DNA of 64,000 nt from Sutcliffiella tianshenii (GTDB lineage Bacteria > Bacillota > Bacilli > Bacillales > Bacillaceae_I). The position numbers were made by a program, and so were the translations under genes. Below the pieces are notes generated by a model. The model saw only the letters and a program-made list of their open reading frames with translations. It made no database searches and was not told where the DNA came from. Positions 8,425-16,621 of this stretch are shown here, one piece after another. The stretch is taken from NCBI RefSeq assembly GCF_016908565.1, contig NZ_JAFBED010000012.1, positions 24,906 to 88,905 of the forward strand, read 5' to 3'. Numbering within the stretch: position 1 is the stretch's first letter; each line of letters begins with the position of its first letter.

Positions 8425-9288
8425 ATGAGGGATTTAAAAGCCTTGGAAAGCTTGCGTGGCACAAGCATCCTTGTCATGGTAAGCGGCATTTATGAAGATG
8501 TCCTGGAACCGCTCGCGAGGCATCTTGAGGCTATGGAGGAATCGGAAGGTCTATCACTCTTTTTACGGACCGGTGGCGGGGATACAACCACGGCATTTAA
8601 CATAGTGAATCTGATCAAGCAATATTTCAAAGAGTTTGAGATTATCATCCCGACTGTGGCCCATAGTGCAGGAACACTCTTGACACTCGGGGCAAGCAGG
8701 CTAGTCATGGCCAAGCAGGCATCCTTAAGCCCATTTGATCCATCTGTCCGGAATGACCGCATCAACGATGGCATGAATATAAGCTGGCGCGATGTTAGTT
8801 ATTTTATGTCCAGCGCACGCGAAAGCTTCAACCTGTCGATTTCCGCGGATCCAGCGCAGCCACTGCAAGCACTTATAGAAAATCAGGTTCACCCTTTACT
8901 GCTGGGACATGCGGAAAGAACCGTCTCGCAGATCAGGACGTATGCCCCCCTTCTGCTGGGCAACCGCCACAACCGGCCTGCCGAAGAGATCATCCATCAT
9001 TTTCTGGAATCCAATACACACCATAACTTCCGGTTCTATCGGGATGAGGTCAGTCGCATAGGGCTAAACGTTGTGCATCCCACCAAGGTGGAAGAAAAAC
9101 TGATCCTATCCATTTTTGAAGACATCTCAAAGGAGCTCGATCTGAATAACCATGAAAACAAACGGGGTCATGTAAAGGCGCTGATTCAGTCTAGTAAATA
9201 CGGCAGGTCAGTCTGCATCAACACCAAGGAATTTGAAGGTTGGATGGATGAAGATGAAAGATTTACGAAGGCGAAATTATTGTCCTGA
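8425..9288 (+). CDS. Clp-fold serine protease homologue of the SDH family
   Basis: 287 aa from ATG 8425 behind GGAGGGG; an upstream in-frame start at 8386 lacks a ribosome binding site. The fold signatures are RTGGGDTTTA (48-57, oxyanion-hole loop), the nucleophile elbow TVAHSAGT with Ser81, and AKQASLSPFDP (96-106), as in SDH_sah (serine-dehydrogenase proteinase) and distantly SppA/ClpP. No signal peptide or membrane helix is visible, so it is probably cytosolic. No ATPase partner or obvious substrate is nearby. Family assignment rests on recalled motifs; enzyme activity is not established. Confidence 0.82.
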   Translation: MRDLKALESLRGTSILVMVSGIYEDVLEPLARHLEAMEESEGLSLFLRTGGGDTTTAFNIVNLIKQYFKEFEIIIPTVAHSAGTLLTLGASRLVMAKQASLSPFDPSVRNDRINDGMNISWRDVSYFMSSARESFNLSISADPAQPLQALIENQVHPLLLGHAERTVSQIRTYAPLLLGNRHNRPAEEIIHHFLESNTHHNFRFYRDEVSRIGLNVVHPTKVEEKLILSIFEDISKELDLNNHENKRGHVKALIQSSKYGRSVCINTKEFEGWMDEDERFTKAKLLS

Positions 9289-9295
9289 CGGAAAG

Positions 9296-9330
9296 GAAGG
9301 CATGTCGTTTGGGAGACATGCCTTCTTTTT
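9296..9330 (+). terminator. terminator after the SDH-family gene
   Basis: AAGGCATGTC pairs with GACATGCCTT (9315-9324) over an 8-nt loop, followed by CTTTTTATTTT. Confidence 0.88.
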
Positions 9331-9352
9331 ATTTTGAGGAAAATATAGCCAT

Positions 9353-9940
9353 CTAATCAAGTTGTGCAAACCCGATTATCTTAAAGTCAAATCCCTCTTT
9401 TGCAAACGTATACTGATACGTTTTTTCCCCTTCAGGTTGTTCAGCTTGGATTAACAACTCATACTGGGAATAGTTCCTTTTGAAATCTAATACTTCTATA
9501 TTTTCCAAACTACCAATATTGGGGTAGGATTCCGTAATGATATAGTGAGCAACCATTTCCTTGACAACTGCACCCTCCGCCAGCTTTTCCAGTTCCTTGG
9601 CGCTAAGATCCGGGCTGGCTAGCTGGTGATACATCTCGATTTTTTCGATCCCGACCTCTTTCAAATAATTTTCAGGATAAAAATACGGCGCAAAGAATTC
9701 ATGTGCAAAGAAAAGTATAAGAAGAATGCTGGCGATGACTTCAATCCGAAACCTATAGCGAAGCGTTTTCAGCCATTTATTCAATCTAACAACAGTCAGC
9801 ACTATTGTAATGATTGCTAGAAGATAAATCACAAGCTCAACGAAACGATTTATTATAAGAAAACTGAAGTATTGATCCACACTATAGAAAAGGAAGAACA
9901 AAAATACGGTCACTAAAAATAGAAAAACTTTATTGAGCAT
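9353..9940 (-). CDS. hypothetical membrane protein
   Basis: 195 aa. Three hydrophobic segments at about residues 4-22, 28-52 and 66-86 are followed by an acidic, soluble C-terminal domain (about 90-195) with no recognised motif. The start overlaps the stop of the upstream beta-lactamase-like gene by one base, so the two are probably co-translated. I do not recognise the family. Confidence 0.7.
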   Translation of the reverse strand: MLNKVFLFLVTVFLFFLFYSVDQYFSFLIINRFVELVIYLLAIITIVLTVVRLNKWLKTLRYRFRIEVIASILLILFFAHEFFAPYFYPENYLKEVGIEKIEMYHQLASPDLSAKELEKLAEGAVVKEMVAHYIITESYPNIGSLENIEVLDFKRNYSQYELLIQAEQPEGEKTYQYTFAKEGFDFKIIGFAQLD

Positions 9941-10962
9941 TATTTTCCCCTTTCAAAATATTCTTCAGCGACAGCCATCAGCTTATGTGGTCCTGCACCT
10001 CTATTCGAAGAAATAACCAATATGCTGCCTGAATCCGGATAGTAACCGGAGGCAAAGCTTACACCGGGATCATATCCCATCACATGATACTTATATATCG
10101 CATCGTTTCGTTTGTCGATCCATATACCGTATCCGTAATATTCATCTTTCCCAACCTCTACATGAGGAGTGAGGAGCAGGCTTGTGATTTCTTCATTCAA
10201 TAATTCCCGTTCCATCAAGGCTGTCCAAAGCTTCGCCATATCAGGTGCTGTAATATAAGCCCCGCCATCTGCTCCACCTTTAACTGGTAACGAATAAATA
10301 TTGCTTCTCCAGGTTCCGTCTTCGTTATCTATATAGCCTGTCGCTGTATCGGCAGGTAGCTGGTCGAAGGAGAAATATCCGGAGTCTTTCATCTCGCATG
10401 GGAGAAAAATATTCTGCTCGACATAACGAGTAAAGCTTTCCCTGGTGACGCGTTCAACCACCATGCCCAATAAAACAAATCCGGCATTATTGTAATGGAA
10501 TCTCTCACCAGGCGTGAACATCATTTCACCGTGCTGGAACATCGGCAAAAAATCTTCCATTTGCCTTATCTGATACATCGGTCTGCCTTTCCAGAGATCC
10601 TCATAATCCTCCATTTCCTCTTCTTCAAAATAATCCGGTATTCCCGATGTATGCGTTAAAAGGTGATGCACCGTAATACCCTTATCAAAATGAGGAAAAT
10701 CACTGAACGTCAGCACTTCACTGATCTTCGTCTCGAATGAAAGCTTCCCCTCCTGGACCAGGCGGCCTATTGCGATTGCGGTAAAAAGCTTGCAGCCAGA
10801 AGCAATCCCGAATCTGGTTTCCACCTTATTTGGCAATCTATCAGACCGGTTGGCATATCCATGAACAGATTTATATACAACTCCATTTTTGTCCTGCCTC
10901 CATACAACACCAGAAAAATCTATCTCTCTGGCTTTTTCCTCTATTACATTATGTATCTTCAT
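9940..10962 (-). CDS. beta-lactamase-fold serine hydrolase (class C / PBP4*-like)
   Basis: 340 aa without a signal peptide, so cytosolic. The SxxK nucleophile motif is SGCK (Ser55, Lys58) in FGIASGCKLFTAIAIG, and the YxN motif is Tyr157-Asn159 in FHYNNAGF. HTSGIPDYF is the usual class C/esterase-type loop. Members include esterases, D-amino-acid peptidases and penicillin-binding-like enzymes; resistance activity should not be assumed. First gene of a two-gene unit with the membrane protein downstream. Confidence 0.88.
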   Translation of the reverse strand: MKIHNVIEEKAREIDFSGVVWRQDKNGVVYKSVHGYANRSDRLPNKVETRFGIASGCKLFTAIAIGRLVQEGKLSFETKISEVLTFSDFPHFDKGITVHHLLTHTSGIPDYFEEEEMEDYEDLWKGRPMYQIRQMEDFLPMFQHGEMMFTPGERFHYNNAGFVLLGMVVERVTRESFTRYVEQNIFLPCEMKDSGYFSFDQLPADTATGYIDNEDGTWRSNIYSLPVKGGADGGAYITAPDMAKLWTALMERELLNEEITSLLLTPHVEVGKDEYYGYGIWIDKRNDAIYKYHVMGYDPGVSFASGYYPDSGSILVISSNRGAGPHKLMAVAEEYFERGK

Positions 10963-11152
10963 TCATTCACACATCCTATTGTTTTGTTCCAATGGCAGGT
11001 GGTTAGGTGCTCACTAACAATATTACCATATTATTCATAAGTGATTTCATTCATCTCTACCAACAACCCAAATATTCCGAACCTTATCTGCAACAGTTCC
11101 TCCCATTCCCTGATACAATAGTAAATATAGAATGCCGAAGGGGGAACTCTCT

Positions 11153-12064
11153 ATGAAAATACTTGTTGTTGGTGCAGGGGCAGTCGGCGGCTACTTTGGC
11201 GGCAGGCTGTTGGAAAAAGGCGAAGACGTGACGTTTTTGGTAAGGGAAAAGCGGAAAAAGCAGCTGGAGGCGACCGGCCTGGTCATCAAAAGCGTGCATG
11301 GGGATGCAGTATTGCAGCCTTCGCTCATAACAAGCGGTCAACAAGTGGAAGCCTATGACGTCATTTTGTTATCCATGAAGGCTTATCACTTGGAGGCTGC
11401 GATTGCGGACTGCATGCCGTATGTCGGACCGCAGACGATGGTTGTTCCGTTGTTGAACGGGATTTCACATGTGAACAAGTTGGTTACCGCTTTTGATGAA
11501 AAGAATGTCCTCGGTGGCCTGTGCTTTGTGGAAGCGACGCTAGATTCAGAGGGCAGCATCGTGCAGACAAGCGGCATCCATGATCTCGTTTTCGGGGAAC
11601 GCATTGGAGAACAGACCGAGCGAGTGTTAAAGCTTGCGGAAGTGTTTGACGGAACGAAGAGTAATTTTGTCCTATCCGAAAATATCAATCGGGATATGTG
11701 GCATAAGTATCTGTTTATCGCCACTTTGGCTGGTGTGACGACGCTGTTCCGCTCCCCGATAGGGCCAATCAGGGAAGATTATCTGGGAGCTGCAACCATA
11801 AAAGATACCTTGCATGAAGTGGCAGCCGTGATGCGCAGTGTCGATGCACCGATTGCGGAAAATATCGTGCAGCTGAACTGGGACAAACTCCACAGCATCG
11901 AAGCCGGCATGAAATCCTCCATGCAGCGTGACATGGAAAAAGGATTATCCGTTGAGGCGGACCACTTTTTCGGATATTTGCTTGGGATAGCGGCAAACAA
12001 AGAGATTTCTGTCCCGACTTTGGAAAAAATCTACGCCAATTTACGGATTTATGATGGGCAATAG
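11153..12064 (+). CDS. panE: PanE/ApbA-family ketopantoate reductase (2-dehydropantoate 2-reductase)
   Basis: 303 aa from ATG 11153 behind AAGGGGG; the in-frame ATG 21 nt upstream sits before that site. The N-terminal NADP-binding motif is GAGAVG (residues 7-12) in MKILVVGAGAVGGYFGGRL. The C-terminal helical ApbA_C domain starts near residue 175 and contains NINRDMWHKYLF, with the conserved Lys, and KSSMQRDMEKG, the signature that positions ketopantoate. It reduces ketopantoate to pantoate for CoA synthesis. Bacilli often carry several paralogues, so true PanE function is likely but not certain. Confidence 0.82.
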   Translation: MKILVVGAGAVGGYFGGRLLEKGEDVTFLVREKRKKQLEATGLVIKSVHGDAVLQPSLITSGQQVEAYDVILLSMKAYHLEAAIADCMPYVGPQTMVVPLLNGISHVNKLVTAFDEKNVLGGLCFVEATLDSEGSIVQTSGIHDLVFGERIGEQTERVLKLAEVFDGTKSNFVLSENINRDMWHKYLFIATLAGVTTLFRSPIGPIREDYLGAATIKDTLHEVAAVMRSVDAPIAENIVQLNWDKLHSIEAGMKSSMQRDMEKGLSVEADHFFGYLLGIAANKEISVPTLEKIYANLRIYDGQ

Positions 12065-12070
12065 CGGTTT

Positions 12071-12108
12071 GAAGGGTGCTTCCTGGGGGACAGGGGCACC
12101 TTTCTATT
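12071..12108 (+). terminator. terminator-like hairpin after panE
   Basis: AAGGGTGC pairs imperfectly with GCACCTT, followed by TCTATTATTTTT. The loop contains GGGGGACAGGGG, part of the GGGRCAGGNYCC-type repeat seen elsewhere in the window. Confidence 0.55.
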
Positions 12109-12177
12109 ATTTTTAAGTAGGTAATTAAGGGGTTTTAATTGGTTTGAACTTGGTTGAACTTTCGATTACCGGGATTA

Positions 12178-12274
12178 TTCGATCCAAAATCATGAATAAT
12201 CTATCCACTTCATGCAGTAATCTGTCCAAAACCCACCGCAATCTATCCACTCTTCGCATCATTCTGTCAACTAT
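12178..12274. repeat. 21-bp-period motif array 1
   Basis: Five units start at 12178, 12199, 12220, 12241 and 12262, exactly 21 bp apart: TTCGATCCAAAA, ATCTATCCACTT, ATCTGTCCAAAA, ATCTATCCACTC, TTCTGTCAACTA. Intervening bases are not conserved. It lies between the convergent panE and proS genes, and no gene is apparent here. Confidence 0.85.
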
Positions 12275-12432
12275 ACAAAAAATGGAAAACCCTAGCTGCC
12301 CAAAACCGTATTTAGAAAAAAGAAAGCGAACCCTCACACAAAATAGTGCGACAGTCCGCCAAACCTTCGCATGCATGAAGCTAAACCCGAAACCGAAAAA
12401 CAAAGTTACCTAAAACCTTATTCCAACAAAAA

Positions 12433-12467
12433 AACGACCTCCCACACAAAAAGTACGGGATGTCGCC
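12433..12467 (-). terminator. terminator after proS
   Basis: On the minus strand CGACATCCC (12465-12457) pairs with GGGAGGTCG (12443-12435), then seven T. Confidence 0.8.
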
Positions 12468-12485
12468 CTCATTCTTCCTCATGCC

Positions 12486-13916
12486 CTAGTAAGCCTTCGC
12501 CCAATATACCATTTGCTTCGCTTTCTCACCGCAGCACACGCACTCCTCGGAGAGCTGTTCCTGCTCAAACGGCATGCAGCGCGAGGTTGCGCTCGTTTCT
12601 TCCTTGATCTTGTCCTCGCAGCTCTGCTCGCCGCACCACATCGCCTTGATGAAGCCAGCCTTTTCCTCGAGCTGTATCTTGAACTCGTCAAAATTCACTG
12701 CGACACTTGTCTTCTCCTCGCGATGCTGCCTTGCTTTTTCCAGCAGGCTGTTTTGGATATCCTCAAGCAAGGAGGCAATCGTCTCTTCCAATCCATCCAT
12801 CGCAACAGTCAGCTTCTCACCCGTATCACGGCGCACGAGCACGACCTGGTTCTGTTCGATATCGCGAGGGCCTGCTTCAAGGCGAAGTGGGATTCCCTTC
12901 ATTTCATACTCATTGAATTTCCACCCTGGCTTCTTGTCGCTCGCATCAATGCCGACGCGGAAATGACCAGACAGACGCTCCTTCAGGTCATAGGCAAAAT
13001 CAAGCACTCCCTCTTTATGCTGTGCGATCGGAACGATCATCAGCTGTGTCGGTGCAATCCGCGGCGGGACGACCAAGCCGCGGTCATCGCCGTGGACCAT
13101 GATCATCGCGCCGATGATGCGCGTCGTAAAGCCCCATGAGGTCTGCTGGACATACTGCTGCTTGCCTTCGCGGTCAAGGAACTGGATGCCGAACGCCTTC
13201 GCAAAACCGTCACCAAGATGGTGGGATGTTGCGGATTGAAGCGCCTTTCCATCATGCATCAAGCTCTCGATCGTGTAAGTATGCTTCGCTCCGGCAAACT
13301 TCTCCTTCTCCGTTTTCTGGCCCTTCACGACCGGAATCGCGAGGAACTGTTCGCAAATCTCAGCATACACCTCGAGCATCTTCACCGTTTCCTCCTGTGC
13401 AAGCTCATCTGTCTCATGGCATGTGTGCCCCTCCTGCCACAGGAACTCAAGCGTGCGAAGGAATGGTCGGGTCGTCTTCTCCCAACGCACCACATTCGCC
13501 CATTGGTTGTACAGCTTCGGCAGATCACGATAGGAATGGATGATGTTTTTATAGTGCTCGCCAAACAGAACCTCGGATGTCGGGCGCACAACCAGGCGCT
13601 CCGCGAGCTTCTCGTCACCGCCATGCGTCACCCAAGCCACTTCCGGTGCAAAGCCTTCGATATGATCCTTTTCTTTTTGCAAAAGGCTCTCCGGAATGAA
13701 AAGCGGCATATAAACATTTTCATGTCCCGTCTCCTTGATGCGGCGGTCCAGCTCATTCCTGATATTTTCCCATAGCGCATAGCCGTAAGGACGGATGATC
13801 ATCGACCCGCGCACACTTGAATAGTCCACAAGCTCCGCCTTTGTCACGACATCGGTATACCACTGCGCGAAATCCTCATCCATACCGGTAATTCTCTCTA
13901 CAAACTTCTTGCTCAT
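12486..13916 (-). CDS. proS: prolyl-tRNA synthetase, archaeal/eukaryotic-type
   Basis: 476 aa from ATG 13916; GAGG lies 9 nt upstream, while an upstream GTG abuts that site. Class II motifs are visible: motif 2 [31 protein letters not shown] and motif 3 [12 protein letters not shown]. There is no bacterial INS editing insert. The C-terminal extension carries a Cys cluster (WCGEQSC...CVCC) and ends in Tyr, as in the type 3 (archaeal/eukaryotic-like) ProRS found in some bacilli. It charges tRNA-Pro. A T-box leader precedes it. A standard bacterial proS may exist elsewhere in the genome. Confidence 0.95.
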   Translation of the reverse strand: MSKKFVERITGMDEDFAQWYTDVVTKAELVDYSSVRGSMIIRPYGYALWENIRNELDRRIKETGHENVYMPLFIPESLLQKEKDHIEGFAPEVAWVTHGGDEKLAERLVVRPTSEVLFGEHYKNIIHSYRDLPKLYNQWANVVRWEKTTRPFLRTLEFLWQEGHTCHETDELAQEETVKMLEVYAEICEQFLAIPVVKGQKTEKEKFAGAKHTYTIESLMHDGKALQSATSHHLGDGFAKAFGIQFLDREGKQQYVQQTSWGFTTRIIGAMIMVHGDDRGLVVPPRIAPTQLMIVPIAQHKEGVLDFAYDLKERLSGHFRVGIDASDKKPGWKFNEYEMKGIPLRLEAGPRDIEQNQVVLVRRDTGEKLTVAMDGLEETIASLLEDIQNSLLEKARQHREEKTSVAVNFDEFKIQLEEKAGFIKAMWCGEQSCEDKIKEETSATSRCMPFEQEQLSEECVCCGEKAKQMVYWAKAY

Positions 13917-13939
13917 TCCAAACACCCTCTTTTATTAAA

Positions 13940-14165
13940 ATAAAAAAAGCCACGCTCGTATAAGGGACCATTTCTGGCGGTACCACCCTCATTCAAAGCA
14001 TCGCTTTACACTCTTCCATGGTAACGGTTTTGAACCGCTGCATCTTCAATCGATACAGAACTCCGAGGCAGGTTCGGATGAACATCCATAGGCACCTTTC
14101 ACCAATCGGCACCCTCTCTAAATAGACGCGACCATCCTACTGGTCCTCTTCCACGTTTTCATATT
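13940..14165 (-). promoter_or_regulatory. T-box leader of proS
   Basis: The minus strand shows AGAGAGGGTGCC and GGTGAAAGGTGCC (stem I elements), then the T-box antiterminator core GGGTGGTACCGC (about 13988-13977), then a run of seven T near 13949-13943. A proline codon, CCT (14072-14070), sits after GAA in the expected specifier region (GAACCTGCC), which fits control by uncharged tRNA-Pro. The terminator stem itself is weak on inspection. Confidence 0.88.
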
Positions 14166-14205
14166 TGAAAAGATTATATCCACTTTGGTATGTATTGTCA
14201 ATATT

Positions 14206-14967
14206 CTAAAAAGGAAGCTCATGCGACTTATAGTCGATGCCCATCTCATCAAACCAAGAATTGAGTCCGGTCCATAAATTTTCACAGAGCAAATAAAGGG
14301 TTTCTTTATCACGAATATCCCCAGTCTCAAGAAACTCCACTAGCTCCCGGTATCCCGATGGCTTTGACTCCAAATCCAGCGACTCTTCAAAGGTCCTGGC
14401 CCTTGTCGTGTAATATGCTCGGTTCGCAAGGCCAATCAATTTTGCAGTCTGCCAGGCTAGGTCTCTTGCCCCCATCTGGATGTACCGAAAATTGCCGTTT
14501 TCATGATTGTTCCTTATTTTGCCCATCGTTTCATACGGCTCCCAGATCATGAATGTCCGCATCATCTCGCGCACCGATTCCTTCTTTGCCTGAAACGGCA
14601 CGCTCTTCAATTGTTCAAAAATACCTTCCGGATCATGTATGGCCAGAACATTGACGAATGACCCTGCCCAGATGGACCAGCTATCATCGACCCTGGCTGC
14701 CCGTTCAAAAAGCTTGCTCTTCTCACGGCAACTGAGCTCCAGCTTGAATTTGCCATATATGAATTCTTGAACCGGAATCGATACGCCGTCCTTTGTCACC
14801 ACGTGCATCTCGATATCGGAATGACGGCCCTCTTTTTGATAGGCTGTGGATCCGTAGACGCCAACCGCAATGATGTCCTCCCCGTACCTATCCATCAACC
14901 TATCCGTAACGGTCCGGATCATCTTCATCTTCTCTTCCCTTGAAGTGGGTGAAGGGTATGCCAGCAT
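14206..14967 (-). CDS. ANT(4')-like aminoglycoside nucleotidyltransferase homologue
   Basis: 253 aa from ATG 14967, exactly the length I recall for the S. aureus kanamycin nucleotidyltransferase. The nucleotidyltransferase motif GVYGS-TAYQKEGRHSDIE (residues 36-53) supplies the Gly-Ser and acidic metal ligands. The sequence YETMGKIRN aligns with EYAGKWRN of KNTase, keeping the catalytic Glu (146) and Lys (150). The C-terminal half, with AKLIGLANRAYYTT, SKPSGY and ENLWTGL, also matches. KNTases transfer AMP to the 4'-OH of aminoglycosides; whether this chromosomal copy does so is unknown. It starts 4 nt after the upstream lipoprotein stop. Confidence 0.85.
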   Translation of the reverse strand: MLAYPSPTSREEKMKMIRTVTDRLMDRYGEDIIAVGVYGSTAYQKEGRHSDIEMHVVTKDGVSIPVQEFIYGKFKLELSCREKSKLFERAARVDDSWSIWAGSFVNVLAIHDPEGIFEQLKSVPFQAKKESVREMMRTFMIWEPYETMGKIRNNHENGNFRYIQMGARDLAWQTAKLIGLANRAYYTTRARTFEESLDLESKPSGYRELVEFLETGDIRDKETLYLLCENLWTGLNSWFDEMGIDYKSHELPF

Positions 14968-14971
14968 GTAT

Positions 14972-15448
14972 TTAATCCCCAATCTCAATCAATTCTGTTT
15001 TTGAGCCGATTTTCACCGCCTGATAGCTTGCTCCCGCTACCGTACGGAACAGGATTCCTTGCACCGATTCATCCTGACTGGCCAATTCCTGCATTTCTTT
15101 TTTTGAAAGTTCACTAGAATCAAAGAGTACAGTACCCTTAATTCTCAGGAGGTTATCCTTCAAGGTTTCCAGCTCCAGAATGTCATGCTCCACGATCCGC
15201 TCTTCAATCCATCCCGCTATCAACGGTTCCACACTATCTACATTTATCGTCATTCCCTCGCTATGGGACATGGTGATGTCATATGTCATAAGCTGATGCC
15301 CATTTTCCTCATTTCCTTCAAAGGAAAATGCCGTGTCTGTAATTTTCACTTCTAGAGGCTCGACCGTCTGTGGCTCAGAAATACAGCCGCCCAAAAGAAT
15401 TGCCATGACGACGCTGATAATAAAGCCCTTACAATTAACCGTACTCAT
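14972..15448 (-). CDS. hypothetical lipoprotein
   Basis: 158 aa with a hydrophobic signal and lipobox ending at Cys22 (LLGGC). The mature region is rich in Glu and Val with alternating beta-strand patterns (VKITDTAFSFEG, MTYDITMSHSEGMTINVDSVEPLI), suggesting a small beta-sandwich domain. No catalytic motif is visible and I do not recognise the family. It is first in a likely two-gene unit with the nucleotidyltransferase homologue. Confidence 0.7.
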   Translation of the reverse strand: MSTVNCKGFIISVVMAILLGGCISEPQTVEPLEVKITDTAFSFEGNEENGHQLMTYDITMSHSEGMTINVDSVEPLIAGWIEERIVEHDILELETLKDNLLRIKGTVLFDSSELSKKEMQELASQDESVQGILFRTVAGASYQAVKIGSKTELIEIGD

Positions 15449-15630
15449 CGAACTGCCTCCTCTTTCGCAAAAGAATCGTTCCTGTAAATCTTAACATATT
15501 TTTCCTGATATAGTGAGTGACAGCTTCCCTATTTTCAGATTTTTTGAAACTTTGCATTTATAGTTCCGTATTACTAGAATAATAGTGAGGGCTACATCCT
15601 CCAATCTGAATACAGGAAGAAGGACAACGT

Positions 15631-16083
15631 ATGAATAAATCAGAAATCATTCAACACCATCAAACATTCATGAATTTTGCCCGATCGCTCGACGGACTTT
15701 CTGAATCTCAATGGAGAGCTCCCATTTCACATGAAAAATGGACCGTCGCAGAAGTGATCGGCCATCTGATTCCGTGGGATGAATTTGTCCTACATAAAAG
15801 AATACCTTATTTTCTGACTGGTGAAACATTACCGGCAGCACCAAATCCGAATGTTGTGAATGAACTAGGTGCAAGGGATGCGAGAATGGAAGAAAAAGAT
15901 GTGACCATCAGCCGCTTTCTTTCTACAAGAAGACAGCTTATGGAGGAGATAGAGCAGATCGAGGAACACTATTGGGAGCAGGAGATTACCATCGGTACCA
16001 CCACGATCAACCTTTTTGATTATTTTGTAGACCTTGCCAGGCACGACGGGCATCATGCAGCTCAGATAAAGGCCCTCCTTTGA
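15631..16083 (+). CDS. DinB-superfamily (YfiT/DinB-like) protein
   Basis: 150 aa four-helix-bundle protein. The metal-ligand histidines of the DinB fold are present: His in VAEVIGHLIPWDEF (about residue 47) and the pair in LARHDGHHAAQIKALL near the C-terminus. Such proteins are metal-dependent hydrolases or thiol transferases of mostly unknown substrate (bacillithiol S-transferase BstA belongs here). The start follows AGGAAGAAGG. A lipoprotein gene follows 47 bp downstream on the same strand. Confidence 0.85.
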   Translation: MNKSEIIQHHQTFMNFARSLDGLSESQWRAPISHEKWTVAEVIGHLIPWDEFVLHKRIPYFLTGETLPAAPNPNVVNELGARDARMEEKDVTISRFLSTRRQLMEEIEQIEEHYWEQEITIGTTTINLFDYFVDLARHDGHHAAQIKALL

Positions 16084-16130
16084 AACTTTTTCATGAAAAA
16101 GACGTCTAGAGGAGTAAAGGAGTGGGACAT

Positions 16131-16586
16131 ATGAAATCAAGATTTTTATTATTTATCATTATTGTTGTTTTTTTAACAGGCTGCGGCAAAACCGGCTCTG
16201 CGGATAGTAAGCTGTTTCCGCCTGATGAACAAGGTTTTGTAGTAATGAACGGGAAAGAATATAAGATGGAAAAGGGAAATTACTATTGGGAAGTGAAAAA
16301 GGGCTTAACCACGGAGGTCACCCAGACAGATGCGGCTTCTCCCAATCAGATAGCAGAAAGCTTTGAAGCGATATCGGCTCCGCCAGACACAGAGATGTCC
16401 TTCAACCTGGTCGGCGAACCAACACTAACGGCCTATCTCTGGAATGAACAGGAACGGGTAAAAGAAATGGAAGTGCAGGAAGGGACATTCCGGACCCCAG
16501 CTGAAAAGGGCCGGTACATCTATGAGGTGCTGGCGAAGTGGAAAAATGGGGAAGTGTCCTATACCTATGTGATCGAGGTGGAGTAA
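16131..16586 (+). CDS. hypothetical lipoprotein
   Basis: 151 aa from ATG 16131, with AAAGGAG 8 nt upstream; a GTG 9 nt earlier overlaps the site and is less likely. The lipobox FLTGC ends at Cys18. The C-terminal part (AYLWNEQERVKEMEVQEGTFRTPAEKGRYIYEVLAKWKNGEVSYTYVIEVE) has the beta-strand pattern of small extracellular domains. The family is not recognised. Confidence 0.75.
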   Translation: MKSRFLLFIIIVVFLTGCGKTGSADSKLFPPDEQGFVVMNGKEYKMEKGNYYWEVKKGLTTEVTQTDAASPNQIAESFEAISAPPDTEMSFNLVGEPTLTAYLWNEQERVKEMEVQEGTFRTPAEKGRYIYEVLAKWKNGEVSYTYVIEVE

Positions 16587-16592
16587 CGTAAT

Positions 16593-16621
16593 AAAGCAGC
16601 AGGTCTATGACCCGCTGCTTT
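16593..16621. terminator. bidirectional terminator
   Basis: AAAGCAGC (16593-16600) pairs with GCTGCTTT (16614-16621). It is shared by the plus-strand lipoprotein gene and dgkB, whose stop codon lies at 16622-16624. Confidence 0.82.

Noticed and set aside
12178..12274. CRISPR or ordinary short tandem repeat
   Set aside because: Conserved part is only 8-12 of 21 bases, with a fixed period and variable filler, unlike CRISPR (long identical repeat) or simple microsatellites.
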